A stretch of DNA of 14,359 nucleotides from Bacteroidetes bacterium ADurb.Bin302 (GCA_002069025.1 MWBK01000063.1:1-14359), one strand, 5' to 3'. Shown: positions 5,527-13,501, numbered from the stretch's first letter. The notes: generated by a model from the letters alone, not told the origin. Numbers and translations are program-made.

Positions 5527-7044
5527 ATGAAACAAAAGAATCTTCTTCATTCACTAATTTGTGTACTTACAATAAGTATACTTGGATTATTTGCCTGTGA
5601 AACTACCGAACCTAGTTTGGGAAATGAAAATACTACCATAAATAACGATTTAAGCGGAGTAGATAATGATGATGACTTAGTTGAAAATTCCACATTTAGC
5701 ACCATTGTTGAAATTGAATATAATAGTAGTAGTGTTGAGATAACTAATCCATTGTCTGACAATGGAGTAACAGTTAGTGTATCAGGAACTGATGTGATCG
5801 TAAATTCAACAACAAAAGAAGTCGAATATATAATATCAGGACAAGCAAGTGGTTCCTTAAAATTATATAGTGACTACAAAACAAAAGTTACACTTAATGG
5901 AGTACTACTAACCAACTGCGTAGGTCCTGCAATAAATATTCAGTGCAAAAAAACATCTTTTGTAGTTATAGAAGGTGACAATACCTTAACCGATGCATCC
6001 GGATATGCTACTGAAAATAATAATGAGGACCAAAAAGCATGTTTCTTTAGTGAAGGTCAATTAGTTTTCAGTGGGAATGGAAATTTGACGATTAATGGAA
6101 ATAGTCACCATGCATTAGCTTCAGACGATTATATTCGCATCATAAGTGGTTCTGTCATGATAATGGGAAATTCAGGAGATGCAATACATACTAATGATGC
6201 ATTTATCATGAGTGGAGGTAGTGTTGCTATACGTAGTCAGGACGAAGGTGTTGCGTGTGATGAAGGATATATATATATTAATGGTGGAAGCATCTCAATA
6301 ACAACCACAGGTACATCTGCAAAAGGAATCAAAGCCGCAGGTCAAATAATTATTAATGACGGTATCGTCAATGTAAGCACTTCTGCGTCTGAATCTGAAG
6401 GCATTGAAAGCAAGGGGGATATGACTATAAATGGTGGAACTATTGAAGTAACTGCCTATGATGATTGTATCAATGTAGGCAATAACACAAGTAGTCTATC
6501 TATAAATGGTGGATACATCTATTGTAAAAGTACTACTAACGATGGAATTGACTCAAATGGCTCTATTGCAATTACCGGCGGAGTTATTGTTTCAATAGGA
6601 GCAAAAACACCTGAAGAAGGCTTTGATTGCGACCAAAATACATTTTCAATTACAGGAGGATGTTTTGTCGGACTTGGTGGTAGCACAAGTAACCCAACCG
6701 AAAGTTCATGTACACAATATAATGTTATTTTTAATGGTAGCCAAAACACTACACTTAATCTAAGTTCAAGCGATGGGACACAAGTTCTAAATCTTAATAT
6801 ACCTTCTATTGGATATACTCCGACAATATTATTTAGTTCTTCCGAATTATCAGAGTCAACTACATATATAATCAAAACAGGTGGAACAATAAGTGGAGGT
6901 ACAGAATGGCATGGTTTATATTTGAATGCCACTTATAGCGGAGGTATCGGTACAAGTACAACGCAAGCATCACTCGGAGGTAATAGTAATATTAATACAC
7001 CGGGAGGAGAAATACCAGGAGGAAATCCCGGTGGAATGTGGTAA
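5527..7044 (+). CDS. Lipoprotein with Cthe_2159-like carbohydrate-binding beta-helix
   Basis: The ATG at 5527 is preferred over an in-frame TTG at 5509, which lies inside the hairpin arm. From 5527 the protein has 505 residues. It has a lipoprotein signal (MKQKNLLHSLICVLTISILGLFAC, lipidated Cys24; Phe at -2 is unusual) and an acidic Asn/Asp linker. A long beta-helix follows, with degenerate rungs of about 20 residues such as SGSVMIMGNSGDAIHTND, MSGGSVAIRSQDEGVACDE, INGGSISITTTGTSAKGIKA, INGGTIEVTAYDDCINVG and ITGGVIVSIGAKTPEEGFD. This is the carbohydrate-binding domain family named for Clostridium thermocellum Cthe_2159, known from that protein as a calcium-containing beta-helix that binds polysaccharide. 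The C-terminus is Gly/Pro-rich (PGGEIPGGNPGGMW). It contains an (AT)6 tract at 6267-6278. It is probably a surface or cell-wall glycan binder; no enzyme motif was recognised. Confidence 0.86.
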   Translation: MKQKNLLHSLICVLTISILGLFACETTEPSLGNENTTINNDLSGVDNDDDLVENSTFSTIVEIEYNSSSVEITNPLSDNGVTVSVSGTDVIVNSTTKEVEYIISGQASGSLKLYSDYKTKVTLNGVLLTNCVGPAINIQCKKTSFVVIEGDNTLTDASGYATENNNEDQKACFFSEGQLVFSGNGNLTINGNSHHALASDDYIRIISGSVMIMGNSGDAIHTNDAFIMSGGSVAIRSQDEGVACDEGYIYINGGSISITTTGTSAKGIKAAGQIIINDGIVNVSTSASESEGIESKGDMTINGGTIEVTAYDDCINVGNNTSSLSINGGYIYCKSTTNDGIDSNGSIAITGGVIVSIGAKTPEEGFDCDQNTFSITGGCFVGLGGSTSNPTESSCTQYNVIFNGSQNTTLNLSSSDGTQVLNLNIPSIGYTPTILFSSSELSESTTYIIKTGGTISGGTEWHGLYLNATYSGGIGTSTTQASLGGNSNINTPGGEIPGGNPGGMW

Positions 7045-7072
7045 TTGATATACGCCCTAACTTATTTTTTAG

Positions 7073-7080
7073 TACTTTTG
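7073..7080 (+). promoter_or_regulatory. -7 promoter element directly before the porin gene
   Basis: TACTTTTG matches TAnnTTTG exactly and ends only 4 nt before the ATG at 7085. If used, the transcript would start at or within a few bases of the start codon, giving a leaderless or very short-leader mRNA for the downstream operon. The nearest TTG to serve as -33 (7045-7047) is too far, so confidence is moderate. Confidence 0.45.
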
Positions 7081-7084
7081 CACG

Positions 7085-9070
7085 ATGAATTGCAAAAGCT
7101 GCATAATTATAATTTGTTTGTCACTTTTTCCGGCATTGATGTTTGCCCAAAACAACAAAACGGAAAAGGCGTCAGGTAGTGAATTAAAGGAAACCGAAAA
7201 GCCTACAAACAAAGAGACACAGCAGGTGGTCAAGAAAAAGAAATTGACTTCAGGTGAAGGTGTAAAAGCATGGAAAGTTAATGAAGCCTTTGCCACAGAA
7301 ACAGCATGTGAACCCGATACTGCTTCTCTAAATTTTGAAAAAACCACAACCCCTATTTATAAAGAGACTATAGCAGCCGAATGGTTGGGAAACTTAGGCT
7401 TACCCGGACAATCGGCTATATTCTCACAACGTCACGAAACATCATTAGTTGGCGATTACATATTTCGAAATCCATATCTGCCCTATTTTAAAGCAACAGA
7501 GAATGTTACATTTTATAATACACGCGTTCCATATAGTAATTTATCATATTATACCGGTGGATACACTAACCATGGAGAAGACCATTTAACCGGTATACTC
7601 TCAATGAATGTAAACAAAAGACTGAACTTTGGGCTTGATGTAAATTACATTTATGGAAGAGGTTCATTCTACAATCAATCTTCAGATGGGCTCACAGGAG
7701 CTTTAAATGGTAGCTATCGCGGAGAGAAATATTCGATTTACTTTATTGCCGGACTTAATAATTTTAGAAATTTTGAGAACGGCGGTATAACAAATGATTC
7801 AGACTTAAAATCAATGACGGATAGTTATAATGTTCCCGTCAGAATTAATAATGCATGGTCTGTTTATAATTCTTTTTATATTTGGGTGAATCAACAATAT
7901 TCTATAGGTTTTGACAAATTAGATCCTGATGATTCTGAGAAGAAAACATTTGTGCCTGTAACTACTTTCGGCTATACTGTCAAGTTTGAAGGAAGCAGAA
8001 AAAAGTACTATGAGAGGTCTATCCCTGCAAATTTTTATGCAAATAATTACTATTCAGACAAAAACACGCGCGATACAACTTCAAATAATATTCTCCGAAA
8101 TATTTTATCGGTGACTTTAAATGAAGGATTCCAGAAATGGGCTGTATTTGGAGTACGCGCCTTTGCCGAAGCCGATGTAGAAGAAAACATGTGCTTGATA
8201 GCCGACTCTATTTATGGATATCAAACACAATGTCTTGTATCTGTTGGTGGCGAATTATTTAAACGAAAAGGCAAAACCACTTATGGAGTGCTTGGAGAAG
8301 TTTTACTTCTTGGTAGCAAAAACCGATTGGCTTTCAATGTATCAGGAGATTTTAACACAGAGATCCCTATTAAAAATGACAAACTGCTTATTTCGGCAGT
8401 CGGACATGTAAAAAGTACAAATCCAAGCCATTTTACAGAAACTTACTATTCAAACCATTTTATATGGGAAAACAAATTTGACAATACATGGTCGGCACGC
8501 GGTTATGGTAATATAGGAATACCTAATAAATATTGTAATTTTAGCATAGGTGCAGGATGGCAGGGTTTGAAAAATTACATATACTTCGGCAATGATGGAA
8601 CACCTAAACAATCTACTGATTTTATACAAATCATAAGTGGTAATGTAAGATGCGATGTACACGTTAAATGGTTTCATTTTGAGAATCAAGCAACAATACA
8701 ATATTCGACCAATAAAGACATCCTTCCATTGCCTTTGGTATCTATATATTCAAACTTGTATTTTAAATGGTTGGTTTTCAAAAAAATACTTACTTTACAA
8801 GTTGGCGTTGATTGTAGATATAATACAGCATACTATGCTAATGCATATATGCCTGCTACAGGCCAATTCTATTTACAAAACGAAACTTTAGTCGGTAATT
8901 ATCCTCTGATGAATGTATATTTAAATATGCACCTTAAACAATTTAGAGTATTCTTGATGTATTACAATTTTTCTCAGATATTTATGGAACCTACATATTT
9001 TGCAGTTCCCCACTACCCGCTTAATCCGGGTATGTTTAAGGTTGGCATCTCTTGGAATTTTTATAACTAA
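7085..9070 (+). CDS. Putative porin, Porin_10-like outer-membrane beta-barrel protein
   Basis: The 661-residue product has a Sec signal peptide (MNCKSCIIIICLSLFPALMFAQ, cut near residue 22). A low-complexity Lys/Glu/Thr-rich segment follows (about 23-60). A large barrel with alternating aromatic strands comes next: FRNPYLPYFKATENVTFYNTR, LTGILSMNVNKRLNFGLDVNYIYGRG, YSIYFIAGLNNFRNFENGG and many similar strands. The end, GMFKVGISWNFYN, has aromatic residues in the last strand. Length, domain order and the RNPYLPYF / FYNTRVPYSNL region fit the Bacteroidota 'putative porin' family (Porin_10). It should sit in the outer membrane as a diffusion channel; the substrate is unknown. It heads a tight co-directional gene run: the next start is 5 nt after its stop. 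The first Met is kept because it is needed for the signal peptide. Confidence 0.85.
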   Translation: MNCKSCIIIICLSLFPALMFAQNNKTEKASGSELKETEKPTNKETQQVVKKKKLTSGEGVKAWKVNEAFATETACEPDTASLNFEKTTTPIYKETIAAEWLGNLGLPGQSAIFSQRHETSLVGDYIFRNPYLPYFKATENVTFYNTRVPYSNLSYYTGGYTNHGEDHLTGILSMNVNKRLNFGLDVNYIYGRGSFYNQSSDGLTGALNGSYRGEKYSIYFIAGLNNFRNFENGGITNDSDLKSMTDSYNVPVRINNAWSVYNSFYIWVNQQYSIGFDKLDPDDSEKKTFVPVTTFGYTVKFEGSRKKYYERSIPANFYANNYYSDKNTRDTTSNNILRNILSVTLNEGFQKWAVFGVRAFAEADVEENMCLIADSIYGYQTQCLVSVGGELFKRKGKTTYGVLGEVLLLGSKNRLAFNVSGDFNTEIPIKNDKLLISAVGHVKSTNPSHFTETYYSNHFIWENKFDNTWSARGYGNIGIPNKYCNFSIGAGWQGLKNYIYFGNDGTPKQSTDFIQIISGNVRCDVHVKWFHFENQATIQYSTNKDILPLPLVSIYSNLYFKWLVFKKILTLQVGVDCRYNTAYYANAYMPATGQFYLQNETLVGNYPLMNVYLNMHLKQFRVFLMYYNFSQIFMEPTYFAVPHYPLNPGMFKVGISWNFYN

Positions 9071-9075
9071 TTATT

Positions 9076-9927
9076 ATGGACGAATTATTAAAAAAGATGG
9101 CAAAACGCAAACATATTATTATATCAATATGTTGCCTTTTACTTGTATTTGTAATTGCTATTTTTATGGCATTCTACAAGAACAACAAAGCTATGTTTGC
9201 ACATGATTATCCGCAAATTGTCAAAAACGGCACGCTAAAAGTAATTGTTGAGCCAAACAAAATGAGTTACCGAGTAATTGATATGGATAGCATTGTCGGT
9301 TTACAAGTAAAAATGATTGAACGATTTGCAGAAGACCACAATCTAAAAGTTGAATTTGTAGAAGAAAATGATTTGTCTAAAGCAATGGAAATGCTTGATG
9401 CAAATGAAATTGATGTATTAGTATGGCATATTCCCGTATACGACCAACTAAAAAACAAAATTAGTTATACCATACCTGTTTTTACAAGCAGACAAATGCT
9501 TATACAACGTAAGAAAAGTAAAACAGATACTACCCAATTTATCAGGAATCAACTTGATTTAGCAGGCAAAACACTATATATTTTGCCTGGTACCATATAC
9601 AAACAACGAATCGAGCATCTATCAAAAGAAATTGGAGATACAATACATATCAAAGAAATACCAAATGCTGATCCATCAGATTTATTTAAAATGATTGTTG
9701 AAAAGAATATCGACTACACGGTATGTGATGAATTTGTAGCTCGAGTTCTACTAAAAGATTTCCCTACAATAGATATGGGAACGGCTGTCAGTTTTACTCA
9801 AAACTATTCTTGGGGAATAAATCCTGCATCAACTATCTTGAAAGATAGTTTAGATAGTTGGCTTGCAATTTATTTGGAAAGCAAAGATTATAACCGCATT
9901 TATAGACAATACACCGGTGTTCCATGA
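9076..9927 (+). CDS. Membrane-anchored SBP_bac_3 / MltF N-terminal-like solute-binding protein
   Basis: The 283-residue product has a basic N-terminus, one transmembrane helix (about 13-33), and a periplasmic domain. The periplasmic part resembles the type-3 extracellular solute-binding fold: NGTLKVIVEPNKMSYRV, VGLQVKMIERFAEDHNLKVEFVEENDLSKAMEMLDANEIDVLVWHIP, TSRQMLIQRKK, LAGKTLYILPGTIY and a final WLAIYLESKDYNRIYRQYTG. The same layout forms the N-terminal half of the lytic transglycosylase MltF. Here the protein ends where the SBP domain ends, and no transglycosylase domain is seen in or after it. It overlaps the next gene by ATGA (9924-9927). It could bind a periplasmic ligand such as an amino acid or muropeptide and regulate something else, or be a relic of an MltF-type enzyme. 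No ABC permease or ATPase genes are nearby. Confidence 0.8.
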   Translation: MDELLKKMAKRKHIIISICCLLLVFVIAIFMAFYKNNKAMFAHDYPQIVKNGTLKVIVEPNKMSYRVIDMDSIVGLQVKMIERFAEDHNLKVEFVEENDLSKAMEMLDANEIDVLVWHIPVYDQLKNKISYTIPVFTSRQMLIQRKKSKTDTTQFIRNQLDLAGKTLYILPGTIYKQRIEHLSKEIGDTIHIKEIPNADPSDLFKMIVEKNIDYTVCDEFVARVLLKDFPTIDMGTAVSFTQNYSWGINPASTILKDSLDSWLAIYLESKDYNRIYRQYTGVP

Positions 9928-10739
9928 AAAAAAGATTAATATGCATAGCATGTTTTATTATAAGCATTCTTAGTTGCTGCTATTCACAATTAAAAACAAA
10001 TACAATGATTCAAATCAGTACATCTTACGGTAATATTACAGTTAAACTTTATGATGAGACCCCATTACATCGCGACAATTTTATCAAATTAGTAAAACAG
10101 GGGTTTTATAATGACTTACTTTTCCATCGGGTAATAAAAGATTTTATGATACAAGGAGGCGACCCTCAATCAAAAAATGCGCCTGTCGGTAAACAATTGG
10201 GGGCCGGTGATGTTGGTTACACTATTCCTGCAGAATTTGCATATCCTAAATATTATCACAAAAAAGGTGCCTTAGCTGCTGCCAGACAAGGCGATCAAGT
10301 TAATCCAAAGAAAGCATCATCAGGATGTCAGTTTTATATTGTTGAGGGTAAAACTTACAACGACAAAGAAATAGAACAACTTGAAAATAGAATGTTGAAT
10401 ACGGCAAAACAAACTCGTTTCTACCAATTAGCAAACGAACATTCTGCCGAAATTAAAAATCTTAGAATCAAGAAGGATTCTATTGGTATTGAGAAACTTC
10501 AAAATCAACTAATAAATCAATTAGAATCTGAATTTGCAAGCAAATCTTATAAGATGCCTGAACAGATGAGAAATGATTATAAAACAATAGGAGGAACTCC
10601 TTTTCTTGACAATGAATATACCGTTTTCGGCGAAGTTGTAGAAGGTATAGAGGTGATCGATAAGATTGCAGCCGTAGAAAAAAATGCTTCAGACAGGCCT
10701 AAGCAAGATATTAAAATGACAGTAAAAATACTTGAATAA
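9924..10739 (+). CDS. Exported cyclophilin-type peptidyl-prolyl cis-trans isomerase
   Basis: The 271-residue product has a signal sequence (1-21) with CC at 18-19, possibly a lipobox (SILSC) for anchoring in the membrane; cleavage at YSQ is the alternative. The cyclophilin domain follows: MIQISTSYGNITVKLYDETPLHRDNFIKL (28-56), the catalytic FHRVIKDFMIQGGD (67-80, Arg69 and Gln77), GALAAARQ (115-122), SSGCQFYIV (132-140) and FLDNEYTVFGEVVEGIEVIDKIA (227-249). Between residues about 145 and 220 is a Lys/Glu/Gln-rich, mostly helical insertion not present in small bacterial PpiA/PpiB proteins. It interrupts the fold between the QFYIV strand and the FLDNEY turn. It should assist folding of periplasmic or outer-membrane proteins, in keeping with the porin upstream. 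The ATGA overlap with the preceding gene supports the first Met over M28. Confidence 0.94.
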   Translation: MKKRLICIACFIISILSCCYSQLKTNTMIQISTSYGNITVKLYDETPLHRDNFIKLVKQGFYNDLLFHRVIKDFMIQGGDPQSKNAPVGKQLGAGDVGYTIPAEFAYPKYYHKKGALAAARQGDQVNPKKASSGCQFYIVEGKTYNDKEIEQLENRMLNTAKQTRFYQLANEHSAEIKNLRIKKDSIGIEKLQNQLINQLESEFASKSYKMPEQMRNDYKTIGGTPFLDNEYTVFGEVVEGIEVIDKIAAVEKNASDRPKQDIKMTVKILE

Positions 10740-10761
10740 GGTCTAATAGTTTTTTATTAAT

Positions 10762-11475
10762 ATGATAACAGCATCTGAAATCAAAGAAGAGCTTTTGCGG
10801 AATGCAATTCCCGAAAAGAAAGCTATTTTATCATCTTTTTTTAAAACCGGCAAAGGACAATATGGCGAAGGTGATAAATTTATAGGCGTTTCGGTTGAAA
10901 CACAACGAAGTTTGTTAAAGAGGGTAAAAAGCATAGAACTATCTGAAATAGAAATTCTTATTGCAGACGAATATCATGAATGTAGGTTGACTGCATTATT
11001 GTTATTAGTTGCCATGTACAAGAAGGCAAAACCAGACCAAAAGCAAGCAATTTTCGATTTATATTGTAAATCAACAAAATATATTAATAGTTGGGATTTG
11101 GTTGACCTAACTGCCCCAAACATTATTGGTACCCATTTAGAGAACCAATCAAGAGAACTTCTATACAAATGGGCAAACAGCGATCTACTATGGGAACAAA
11201 GAATATCAATTGTATCTACCATAATATATATTCGCAAAAATGATTTTAAAGATGCATTATCAATCATCTCAATTTTACAAAACAACAAACATGATTTGAT
11301 ACAAAAAGCTGCAGGTTGGATGCTTCGCGAGATCGGCAAACGTAATTTTGAGGTCGAATACAAATTCCTTACAGAAAATAATAGATACAAAGAACTTCCA
11401 CGAACTCTTTTGCGTTACGCTATAGAAAAATTTCCGGAAGAAATGCGTCAAAAATTTTTACATTCGGAAATATAA
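10762..11475 (+). CDS. AlkD-like DNA alkylation repair glycosylase
   Basis: The 237-residue product is all-helical and made of HEAT-like repeats, as in the AlkC/AlkD superfamily that excises cationic alkylated bases such as N3-methyladenine and N7-methylguanine. Landmarks are GDKFIGVSVETQRSLLKR (37-54), NSWDLVDLTAP (109-119), LLWEQRISIVSTIIYIR (142-158) and KAAGWMLREIGKRN (182-195). The functional residues described for Bacillus cereus AlkD (W109, D113, R148, W187) have clear counterparts at W111, D115, R147 and W186, so activity is likely retained. The length equals the family norm. It starts 22 nt after the cyclophilin stop and ends 17 nt before the zinc exporter, so it is probably co-transcribed with functionally unrelated envelope genes. 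No damage-inducible operator was seen nearby. Confidence 0.94.
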   Translation: MITASEIKEELLRNAIPEKKAILSSFFKTGKGQYGEGDKFIGVSVETQRSLLKRVKSIELSEIEILIADEYHECRLTALLLLVAMYKKAKPDQKQAIFDLYCKSTKYINSWDLVDLTAPNIIGTHLENQSRELLYKWANSDLLWEQRISIVSTIIYIRKNDFKDALSIISILQNNKHDLIQKAAGWMLREIGKRNFEVEYKFLTENNRYKELPRTLLRYAIEKFPEEMRQKFLHSEI

Positions 11476-11492
11476 TTTATAGACACAATAAC

Positions 11493-12389
11493 ATGGCACA
11501 CGAACATCATCATCACGATCACGGAGCTACAATTGACTCTTTAAACAAAGCGTTTATCATAGGTATTGCAATCAATGCGCTTTATGTTATTATAGAAGCA
11601 GTTGCCGGATTTGCATACGGATCTATCGGTCTACTTTCGGATGCCGGTCACAATCTTGGCGACACAGCAAGCCTAATTCTTGCTTTAATAGCTTTTAAAC
11701 TAGCTCATTTAAAAGCAAATAACAAATACACATATGGGTACAAAAAAAGCACCATATTGGTTTCATTGGTAAACGCTGTTATTTTATTAGTTGCAGTAGG
11801 AATAATTATTGCAGAAAGTATTGAAAAATTCTTCAATCCTCAGGCTATTGAAGGTGACGTAATTGCATGGGTTGCCGGAGCCGGAGTAATAGTAAACGCA
11901 TTTACCGCTTGGCTTTTCATGAAAGACAAAGAAAAAGACCTTAATGTAAAGGGTGCATATTTACACATGGCGATGGATGCCTTAGTATCTGTTGGAGTTG
12001 TAATTTCGGGTATTGTCATTAATTATACAGGATGGTACGTTATTGACCCCATAATAGGTTTAATTGTAGCATGCATCATAACTGTTTCAACATGGAATCT
12101 TTTACACGACAGCCTAAGGCTTTCGTTAGATGGCGTACCTTCAGGAATTGATTTAAAACAAATTGAAAAAATCATTTGCTCAGATGAAGGAGTAAAGAGT
12201 TGCCATCACTTACATGTTTGGGCAATAAGTACAACACAAAATGCCTTAACCGTACATATCGTGCCAAGTTCAATTGACAAAATGGAAACAATCAAAGAAC
12301 GAATCAAAAAGAACTTATTAAAAGCAAACATCAGCCATTCGACACTCGAATTTGAACAGTCGGACAGTCATTGTGATGAGCATTGCTAA
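11493..12389 (+). CDS. CDF-family zinc/cation efflux transporter (CzcD/ZitB type)
   Basis: The 298-residue inner-membrane protein has the CDF layout: about six transmembrane helices followed by a cytoplasmic ferredoxin-like domain. The N-terminus is His-rich (MAHEHHHHDHG). Metal-transport site residues are present: D50 and the HxxxD pair H53/D57 in LLSDAGHNLGD (TM2), and the second HxxxD pair H158/D162 in LHMAMDALVSVG (TM5). His-Asp sites of this type favour Zn2+ (and Cd2+). The C-terminal domain carries HHLHVW (238-243) and HSTLEFE. The tail DSHCDEHC adds Cys/His residues that could bind metal. It exports Zn2+ by proton antiport. It is the last gene of the forward run, and its TAA overlaps the stop codon of the convergent DUF4491 gene. 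No metal-responsive regulator is adjacent. Confidence 0.95.
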   Translation: MAHEHHHHDHGATIDSLNKAFIIGIAINALYVIIEAVAGFAYGSIGLLSDAGHNLGDTASLILALIAFKLAHLKANNKYTYGYKKSTILVSLVNAVILLVAVGIIIAESIEKFFNPQAIEGDVIAWVAGAGVIVNAFTAWLFMKDKEKDLNVKGAYLHMAMDALVSVGVVISGIVINYTGWYVIDPIIGLIVACIITVSTWNLLHDSLRLSLDGVPSGIDLKQIEKIICSDEGVKSCHHLHVWAISTTQNALTVHIVPSSIDKMETIKERIKKNLLKANISHSTLEFEQSDSHCDEHC

Positions 12390-12673
12390 TTTTTTCTTTT
12401 TTCATTTTTAGGAAACCAGCCCTTACGAACCCGTTCTCTTTGTTCAAAAATTTCTTTTATCGACCAAAAGCTCGAAAATGCAAATACTCCTGCTAATACC
12501 GACCAAAATGTGCTGCTCAAAAATAGAGATAACACTGTAAATAATATTCCACACAACAAAAATACCCACCATATTTTAACTCCAAAATAGTACTCAAACT
12601 TAATAACAATGGGATGAAATAAGCCTATTATAAGGAATGTACATATTCCTATAGCAAGTCCGATAAAGTTCAT
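12386..12673 (-). CDS. DUF4491-family small membrane protein
   Basis: The ATG at 12671-12673 gives 95 residues, MNFIGLAIGICTFLIIGLFHP..., matching where I recall DUF4491 proteins starting. An upstream in-frame ATG at 12727 would add 18 polar residues and looks unlikely. Three hydrophobic segments (about 2-20, 34-52, 56-72) indicate an integral inner-membrane protein. Family-like features are the IIGLFHPIVIKFEYYFG segment with the polar/charged break after TM1, the WWVFLL start of TM2, and the conserved-looking basic tail IFEQRERVRKGWFPKNEKRKN. The function of the family is unknown. The gene is convergent with the CDF transporter: both stop codons lie in CTAA (12386-12389), so there is no room for a terminator between them. 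Confidence 0.85.
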   Translation of the reverse strand: MNFIGLAIGICTFLIIGLFHPIVIKFEYYFGVKIWWVFLLCGILFTVLSLFLSSTFWSVLAGVFAFSSFWSIKEIFEQRERVRKGWFPKNEKRKN

Positions 12674-12748
12674 GTTTTTTATTGTAAAGGTAATAAAAAC
12701 ATATTTCTCATGTTTATTTTTGCTCAATATTTTATTTGAATTAATATA

Positions 12749-12772
12749 TTTTCATAAGACCACTTATGAGAA
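12749..12772. repeat. Imperfect palindrome in the DUF4491-pabA intergenic region
   Basis: TCATAAG (12752-12758) and CTTATGA (12763-12769) are perfect 7-bp arms around ACCA. The arms extend to about 10 bp with one T-G pair (12749-12772), and an ATATA/TATAT pair lies further out (12744-12748 and 12776-12780). It could be an operator for the divergent genes or a leader hairpin of the DUF4491 transcript. Confidence 0.4.
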
Positions 12773-12789
12773 ATTTATATTGACATTAA

Positions 12790-12797
12790 CAAATATA
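12790..12797 (-). promoter_or_regulatory. Candidate -7 element for the DUF4491 gene
   Basis: On the minus strand TATATTTG is an exact TAnnTTTG match (plus strand CAAATATA). Transcription would start near 12785, giving a leader of roughly 110 nt that includes the palindrome at 12749-12772. No supporting -33 element was seen and the region is very AT-rich, so a chance match is quite possible. Confidence 0.28.
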
Positions 12798-12893
12798 AAT
12801 GTAAACGGCTTGATTTTATCCATTTTTACGTTCGGGTATGGTTGGCAAAAGATAACCGAAAGGATTTATTGCTGCAGTGTGAATGAAAGGACT

Positions 12894-12901
12894 TATCTTT
12901 G
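12894..12901 (+). promoter_or_regulatory. -7 promoter element for pabA-pabB
   Basis: TATCTTTG is an exact TAnnTTTG match ending 18 nt before the pabA ATG at 12920, the same distance as at tgt. A TTG at 12869-12871 lies 22 nt upstream and may be the -33 element. It shows that the in-frame TTG at 12899 lies within the promoter and cannot be the start. Confidence 0.6.
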
Positions 12902-12919
12902 CAAAGTAATTGCTTATAT

Positions 12920-13501
12920 ATGAAGATACTTTTAATAGACAATAATGATTCATTCACATATAATCTGCTACATCTAATTAAGTCGGTTTGTAATAATAAT
13001 GATTCAGTAGAAGTATGCTCTAGTAATGGGATTACTGAAAAAAAATTAGCCGATTCCACCCGAATAATTATATCTCCCGGCCCCGGCACTCCTGCCGAAG
13101 CAAAGAAATTTCATAAGATTATTCGCAGTTATGAACAACAAATACCAATATTAGGTATCTGCCTTGGGCATCAAATTATTGCAGAAAGCTACGGAGCTGT
13201 TACCTATAATCTGACACGACCAGCTCATGGTATTCAATCGGAAATCTCGATAACCGATCATACCGATATATTCCGAGGAATGCAGAGTAATATAATGGCA
13301 GGCAGATATCATTCATGGTGCGTTTCGAGTGAGAACCTACCTGATTGTTTAAAAATAACTGCTGCTGATAACGCCGGAAATATTATGGCTATATCGCATT
13401 GTGAATACAATATATTCGGAGTGCAGTTTCACCCCGAATCGTTCATGACTGACTATGGAAAAATCATTATGTCGAACTTCTTAAACCTTAATCAACTATG
13501 A
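12920..13501 (+). CDS. pabA: Aminodeoxychorismate synthase, glutamine amidotransferase subunit (PabA/TrpG family)
   Basis: The 193-residue class I glutamine amidotransferase starts MKILLIDNNDSFTYNL, the family's standard N-terminus. It carries the oxyanion segment ISPGPGTP (51-58), nucleophile Cys81 in GICLGHQ, and His171 and Glu173 in GVQFHPES, so the catalytic triad is complete. It releases ammonia from glutamine for the partner synthase subunit. PabA and TrpG cannot be separated on sequence alone. The call rests on the immediately following chorismate-binding subunit, which carries the PabB-type Lys, and on the absence of trp genes. The stop overlaps the next start (ATGA, 13498-13501), giving translational coupling for 1:1 subunit production. 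A dual role in tryptophan synthesis is possible. Confidence 0.93.
   Translation: MKILLIDNNDSFTYNLLHLIKSVCNNNDSVEVCSSNGITEKKLADSTRIIISPGPGTPAEAKKFHKIIRSYEQQIPILGICLGHQIIAESYGAVTYNLTRPAHGIQSEISITDHTDIFRGMQSNIMAGRYHSWCVSSENLPDCLKITAADNAGNIMAISHCEYNIFGVQFHPESFMTDYGKIIMSNFLNLNQL

Noticed and set aside
6267..6278. (AT)6 dinucleotide tract in the beta-helix lipoprotein as a phase-variation tract
   Set aside because: It is short, in frame and simply encodes a Tyr/Ile strand; no sign of frame disruption.
6519..6932. Minus-strand open frame of 137 codons
   Set aside because: It is antisense to the repetitive beta-helix; its Pro/Ser-rich composition is what the complement of Gly/Thr-rich coding produces.
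10974..11390. Minus-strand open frame of 138 codons
   Set aside because: It is antisense to the AlkD gene, which has all expected catalytic residues; treated as a shadow.
12674..12727. Longer DUF4491 start at 12727
   Set aside because: The 18 extra residues are polar and charged, and the product from 12673 begins directly with the family-like first membrane helix.
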